The position numbers were made by a program, and so were the translations under genes. Shown here piece by piece: positions 60,811-64,000 of a stretch of 64,000 nt of DNA (position 1 is the stretch's first letter; every line of letters begins with the position of its first letter). Source of the stretch: Alistipes_A hominis. Its GTDB lineage: Bacteria > Bacteroidota > Bacteroidia > Bacteroidales > Rikenellaceae. Below the pieces are notes generated by a model. That model saw only the letters and a list, made by a program, of their open reading frames with translations. It was not told the DNA's origin and did not search any database. Where the stretch lies: NCBI RefSeq assembly GCF_014288115.1, contig NZ_JACOOK010000003.1, positions 310,001 through 374,000 on the forward strand, given 5' to 3'.

Positions 60811-60830
60811 AATCAAAATCTTATAGTTCA

Positions 60831-61325
60831 TTAAATAAATGATATTCTCTTTTTCATTTTTATTAATGCTAATGATTCGTTTTGAAAGCTCAACCATTTT
60901 TCTATTTCGTATGGTAAATAGCCTAATTTCGAATACAATAAAATACCTTTTGTGTTCGTATTAAAACACGAAAGATGAAGTTCTAAAACACCATATTTTT
61001 CTATGGCAATTTGCTCCATTGTTTGAATTAGGTATTTGCCGATTCCAAGATTTCGATAGTTAGCATCTACCACTACATTCCCTATCGAAGCATATTGACT
61101 TTTCTTCACCTCGTAGAAATTTGCAAACCCAACAATAATGTCATTAAACAAAATAACTGTGGAATCAAGGCGGCTATTAATGGCAGATTCTAATTGGCTT
61201 TCAGTCAATGGATATTCAGCTTTAGGAAACATAAAAAACAATTCTTCCTCATCTTTAGGTAGCTGACATAATTTTTTTAGATTACTAACTTCAACAGTTC
61301 TATGGGATAAATAATTTGTGTCCAT
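60831..61325 (-). CDS. GNAT-family N-acetyltransferase
   Basis: 164 residues. IGNVVVDANYRNLGIGKYLI is the acetyl-CoA-binding loop, and ILLYSKLGYLPYEIEKW the C-terminal part. It differs from the neighbouring GNAT. It precedes it on the minus strand by 20 bp, so they form one unit driven from the region at 61345-61365. Possible cargo for detoxification or resistance, but no known resistance family is recognised. Confidence 0.88.
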   Translation of the reverse strand: MDTNYLSHRTVEVSNLKKLCQLPKDEEELFFMFPKAEYPLTESQLESAINSRLDSTVILFNDIIVGFANFYEVKKSQYASIGNVVVDANYRNLGIGKYLIQTMEQIAIEKYGVLELHLSCFNTNTKGILLYSKLGYLPYEIEKWLSFQNESLALIKMKKRISFI

Positions 61326-61344
61326 AACATAAATTTATTACGTA

Positions 61345-61365
61345 TATATTTGTAATGCAAATATA
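61345..61365. promoter_or_regulatory. Perfect palindrome made of two opposed -7 boxes
   Basis: TATATTTG-TAATG-CAAATATA: each arm is a TAnnTTTG match pointing in the opposite direction. The minus-strand box (61358-61365) suits the GNAT genes. It could also be an operator. Confidence 0.55.
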
Positions 61366-61427
61366 TAATCAAAATATGGGAAGGTAAAATTAACTATACT
61401 AAAGAATAGCCTTATTAGTGGATTTAC

Positions 61428-61435
61428 TATCTTTG
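61428..61435 (+). promoter_or_regulatory. -7 box of the LuxR-type gene
   Basis: TATCTTTG, a full match, 25 bp before the start codon at 61461. No clear -33 TTTG. Confidence 0.5.
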
Positions 61436-61460
61436 TACTCTACTATAACTGGAAAGCAAC

Positions 61461-62243
61461 ATGACAACTAAATCCACATTCGTATCATCTCATCCGTCCC
61501 ACGTCTTTGATACAGAAGATAGTATCGACTATTCGGAACGGAACCAGCATTTTATCCAATGTTTGAAAGCACTTGAGGCTTTGATGGATATTGATGCCTA
61601 TATTCTTGATTATATGAATAAAAAGATACTGTATGTTACGAAAGGAAGCTCACTCTTTTTGGGAAACACTTTGGATGACATCCAAAGAGAAGGGTATCTG
61701 TATTTTGAGAAATTCATACATGAGAAGGATATTGAGACAAGAGCTCCTTGTAATAGGAAAGTTTTTGAATATTTCTATTCTTTACCATTAAATAAAAGAT
61801 TGAATTTCAACGGTTATTATACATATGATTTGAGGGTTAGGGATAGAAGAGGCAAAATGATTCTGATAAACCAAAAAATAACCATACTTGATTTAACCAA
61901 TGACGGGGTAATAAGATTGACACTTTGTGTTATCAGCTATCCTACCGCAGAGAAGCCGGGCAATGCCTATTTGAAACTGAATGACAATTCGGTTGTTTGG
62001 CAGTATATACCATCTATAGATAAGTTCGTGGAAGTAAAAACCCAAAGACTTACCTCAAAGGCAATGACGATTTTGAAACTCGCAAGTAATGGAAAAACCG
62101 AGACTGAAATAGCTGAAATACTTGGAATATCAATTCCCACAGTCAAATACCATAAGAAAAAGATATTTGCACGTATTGGAGTGAAAAATACCGCTGAAGC
62201 CATTCAATGGATGAATAACCAAAAGAAATTGGTTAAAAGATAG
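61461..62243 (+). CDS. LuxR-family transcriptional regulator with PAS-like sensor
   Basis: 260 residues. Residues about 30-165 look like a PAS fold (LEALMDIDAYILDYMNKKIL, later LRVRDRRGKMILINQKITIL). The C-terminal GerE-type HTH is clear: LTSKAMTILKLASNGKTETE then IAEILGISIPTVKYHKKKIF. It probably senses a small molecule or redox signal and controls the divergent GNAT genes or the element. Last gene before the right end. Confidence 0.88.
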   Translation: MTTKSTFVSSHPSHVFDTEDSIDYSERNQHFIQCLKALEALMDIDAYILDYMNKKILYVTKGSSLFLGNTLDDIQREGYLYFEKFIHEKDIETRAPCNRKVFEYFYSLPLNKRLNFNGYYTYDLRVRDRRGKMILINQKITILDLTNDGVIRLTLCVISYPTAEKPGNAYLKLNDNSVVWQYIPSIDKFVEVKTQRLTSKAMTILKLASNGKTETEIAEILGISIPTVKYHKKKIFARIGVKNTAEAIQWMNNQKKLVKR

Positions 62244-62250
62244 ACGATTA

Positions 62251-62281
62251 GTTGATATATAAAAATAGTTATTTACCTTTG
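62251..62281 (+). promoter_or_regulatory. Outward promoter at the right end of the inner element
   Basis: GTTG (62251-62254), 19-bp spacer, TACCTTTG (62274-62281; full -7 match). It points out of the element. No gene follows in the integrated state except the recombinase fragment; in a circle it would face recombinase 1. Confidence 0.5.
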
Positions 62282-62313
62282 TAAGGAGTTATTTGAGGTA
62301 GTGGCAAAACACA

Positions 62314-62352
62314 GCAGACTAAAGTAGTTTGCTCATTTCTATATCGTTACCC
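62314..62352 (+). repeat. Right 39-bp imperfect direct repeat of the inner element
   Basis: Begins GCAGA and ends TCTATATCGTTACCC; partner of 52975-53013 in the same orientation. Confidence 0.55.
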
Positions 62353-62376
62353 ATTGCTATTTCTCTTTCTTCTAAA

Positions 62377-62396
62377 TATCTATTAATCAATAGATA
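62377..62396. repeat. Inverted repeat near the right end
   Basis: TATCTATT-AATC-AATAGATA, a perfect 8-bp inverted repeat about 18 bp inside the right TGCTTCA copy. Possible recombinase core-binding or host-factor site. Confidence 0.4.
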
Positions 62397-62420
62397 AAAT
62401 TAAAATCTTCTACTGCTTCA

Positions 62421-62698
62421 CCGGTTTGGCTTACATCGACGTGATGAACTTGAAAGCAGAAAATATCCGGAAAAACTTTGATGGCAAACTTTGGATAATG
62501 ACTAAACGAATAAAAACCAATGTAAAAGTCAATGTGCCATTGATGGACATACCTAAGATGATTCTCGACAAATATGCAGGTCAACTACCACAGGGCAAAT
62601 TGCTGCCGGTAATCAGTAACCAGAAGATGAACGCTTACCTGAAAGAGATCGGGGATGTTTGCGGTATCAATAAGAACCTGACTTTCCACAATGCTCGT
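62421..62698 (+). pseudogene. Outer-element tyrosine recombinase, 3' part, truncated
   Basis: Continues the gene broken at 52862: TGLAYIDVMNLKAENIRK, LMDIPKMILDKY and NLTFHNAR. The last is the HxxR catalytic motif (normally FHMARHTFA). From about 62690-62698 the sequence switches to antisense helicase gene, and the frame stops at 62728. The second His and the Tyr nucleophile are lost, so this recombinase is dead even if the inner element leaves. Confidence 0.85.
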
Positions 62699-62794
62699 TG
62701 TTTTTCCGCTACCTGGACACGCTGTTAAAATTGTATATCCACGAGCATCTAGGTATGCTTGTCGCTGATGTGTTACATCGTATTCTATATTCAT
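62690..62794 (-). pseudogene. GajB-like UvrD/Rep helicase, 5' stub only
   Basis: 35 codons: MNIEYDVTHQRQAYLDARG then YTILTACPGSGKTTSI, ending at the Walker A motif of superfamily 1 helicases. After 62690 the frame reads antisense recombinase sequence and stops at 62585. The start overlaps the nuclease stop by 3 bp (ATGA), as in gajA-gajB pairs. Roughly 90% of a normal helicase is missing. Confidence 0.8.
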
Positions 62795-64000
62795 GGTACC
62801 AAATGGGTAATCGCGTCTTGAATATATGATGGTAAAGCGAACTTTATGTCACCGCCTTCTTCTTTCTTATCTAACAAAAATGAATTCAGTGTTTGAGCAA
62901 ATTCAGCTTTCCCCGGCAAACATTTCCACATCAGCAAGGCGACATTCTGCTGTTCTTCTTCGCTCATATCTCGATCTTCAAGTCCAGCCATATAAGAATC
63001 CACTTTGCTTATACCTGCTGCATTCTCTTGCTGTATCAGTTCGTAAAGCCAAGTTCCTTTCGTCTTCTCTTTATTAGTAAAAACATTTGCTTTACATATT
63101 TGGTATTCCAGAGTTTTCTTTCCCGAACTAATTTTAATATTTGCCTGACCGTTGGCCATGGCGTTCATATTGTTAACGCGACCATTCACATACCCGCTAT
63201 TGATTCCGTCTCTTAATACATTTAGTTTCGCGTATCCATTTTCCACAAGAGAGTCCAGATTATACTCTTTATCTTTAGAATCAGTAAACTGGTCTTCGTC
63301 TGTTACAAAAGCAGTCTTAATTGGTAATCTTTTTTTATCATTTGAAGAGTTAAACAACATTAGGAACTGGTAAAAAGCCGTTCCATCCGTATCCACTATT
63401 TCTATCTGGTGGTCAATAAGTGATTTGCCAATCAACTTAGAGAATGTTTCTACTAACTGACACTCTGATATGCCTTCAATAAACAGACATCCATTAGAAA
63501 ATAGCATTTGCGAGCGAGTAACATCAAAATACCGGGCAATCATCTTTCTGTAGGCTACTATTTCTTTCTCCTTTAATAGCCTGTTGTTACTAGCAACATC
63601 ACGGACAATATTTTCCGTGTGTCGCTCTTTAAAACAATTACCCACATGATAAGCTGCATTATTCTTCAGCAAAATCAGATTCTCCAGCGGTATCTTTGAT
63701 GTCAAAGTCGGCGAATGGGTTGTGATGAATGTCTGACTATTCTCACTAGCATCTGCATTTTCAAGGAAGTTATACAAATTAACCTGCAATTGTGGGTGAA
63801 GATGAGCCTCCGGCTCTTCTATCAACAATGCATATACACTGACATTATCATCTGTATGACAATCTTTGATGTCACTCAATACCGAAGCTATATATATTAA
63901 ATTGTTGTACCCAAGGCTATTTTGAGTCAAAACAAATCCTTTTTGATCAGCGGCAGAATATGGCAGGAAAGGTTTAATGATATTAACGATATACTCAATC
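62791..64000 (-). CDS. OLD-family ATPase/TOPRIM endonuclease, GajA-like (N-terminus outside window)
   Basis: 402 visible residues; the frame is open to the window edge. Visible ABC-ATPase end: signature-like NSLGYNNLIYIASVL, Walker B ALLIEEPEAHLHPQLQ, switch His in ITTHSPTLTS. Then a TOPRIM domain: LFIEGISECQLVETFSKLIG (catalytic Glu), EIVDTDGTAFY and FVTDEDQ. With a UvrD-type helicase directly downstream and overlapping, this is the Gabija arrangement, in which GajA nicks phage DNA when nucleotides fall. An internal TTG at 63930 is not the real start. Confidence 0.85.
   Translation of the reverse strand, partial: IEYIVNIIKPFLPYSAADQKGFVLTQNSLGYNNLIYIASVLSDIKDCHTDDNVSVYALLIEEPEAHLHPQLQVNLYNFLENADASENSQTFITTHSPTLTSKIPLENLILLKNNAAYHVGNCFKERHTENIVRDVASNNRLLKEKEIVAYRKMIARYFDVTRSQMLFSNGCLFIEGISECQLVETFSKLIGKSLIDHQIEIVDTDGTAFYQFLMLFNSSNDKKRLPIKTAFVTDEDQFTDSKDKEYNLDSLVENGYAKLNVLRDGINSGYVNGRVNNMNAMANGQANIKISSGKKTLEYQICKANVFTNKEKTKGTWLYELIQQENAAGISKVDSYMAGLEDRDMSEEEQQNVALLMWKCLPGKAEFAQTLNSFLLDKKEEGGDIKFALPSYIQDAITHLVP

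Larger units (their letters stand above)
52863..62420. mobile_element. Inner mobilizable element (about 9.56 kb) inserted in the recombinase gene
   Basis: Bounded by direct copies of TGCTTCA (52856-52862 and 62414-62420), with wider similarity TTCTnnTGCTTCA. Deleting one copy plus the intervening DNA restores the host frame as FSCF-TGLAYIDV, the expected sequence of this recombinase family. Content: two recombinases, three excisionase-like HTH proteins, a DUF3876-like protein, GNAT-like protein, relaxase, mobilization protein, candidate oriT, RteC-like frames, two GNATs and a LuxR regulator. No conjugation (tra) genes, so it needs a helper. Confidence 0.85.
51832..64000. mobile_element. Accessory island at tRNA-Ser (outer element, continues past window)
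   Basis: Immediately after tRNA-Ser the DNA becomes clearly A+T-richer. It contains a tyrosine recombinase gene pointing away from the tRNA, split by a second element, then an OLD nuclease/UvrD helicase remnant on the opposite strand. The right boundary and a second copy of the tRNA 3' end (attR) are not in the window. Whether the defence genes belong to this element or a third one is not visible. Confidence 0.65.

Noticed and set aside
62585..62794. A 69-residue protein as annotated by open frame
   Set aside because: Only the first 35 codons are helicase. The rest is the antisense strand of the recombinase fragment, so it is a chimera created by rearrangement.

Overview
The window comes from a high-GC member of the Bacteroidota, most likely order Bacteroidales and Alistipes-like. 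Supporting signs are Bacteroidota-type promoters (TTTG about 19-20 bp upstream of TAnnTTTG), start codons with little Shine-Dalgarno sequence, an exbB-exbD-exbD-tonB cluster, a complex I operon lacking nuoEFG, yceD-rpmF-plsX-fabH, and the Bacteroides-type recombinase and mobilization families at the right end. The genus is an inference from gene content and composition.

Positions 1-51831 are ordinary, GC-rich host chromosome. From left to right: a minus-strand pair encoding a steroid 5-alpha-reductase-like protein and an Old Yellow Enzyme (partial); the TonB energising operon with a PstS-like lipoprotein and a TPR protein; a complete 11-subunit complex I operon (nuoA, B, CD, H-N); a cobalamin riboswitch followed by B12 uptake (btuF, btuC, btuD) and corrinoid salvage (cobU, cobT, cobS, cobC); stress and membrane proteins; an SDR close to 7-alpha-hydroxysteroid dehydrogenase; a very large secreted six-hairpin glycosidase-like protein; tRNA-Arg; the fatty-acid and ribosomal operon; aroA, aroC and lptB; recQ; a transglutaminase-like lipoprotein; rsmA; a GH78 alpha-L-rhamnosidase; the dTDP-L-rhamnose operon; dprA; tatD; and tRNA-Ser(GGA).

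Positions 51832-64000 are A+T-rich accessory DNA inserted at tRNA-Ser. An outer element begins with a tyrosine recombinase gene. A second element of about 9.56 kb (52863-62420) sits inside that gene, flanked by direct copies of TGCTTCA. Removing it restores the reading frame exactly. The inner element carries tandem recombinases, excisionase-like HTH proteins, a DUF5712-type relaxase with a GNAT-like partner, a BfmA/BtgA-type mobilization protein, a candidate oriT, two further GNAT genes and a LuxR-type regulator. It therefore looks like a mobilizable, not self-conjugative, element.

To its right, the outer recombinase is cut off in its catalytic region and fused head to head with a 35-codon stub of a UvrD-type helicase. 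That stub overlaps the stop codon of an OLD-family ATPase/TOPRIM nuclease gene. The pair looks like a Gabija anti-phage system whose GajB has been destroyed.

The most notable observations are the frame-restoring nested element, the broken Gabija-like locus, the mammalian-like 5-alpha-reductase and OYE operon (probable bile-acid or steroid reduction), and a second promoter downstream of the B12 riboswitch that could bypass it.
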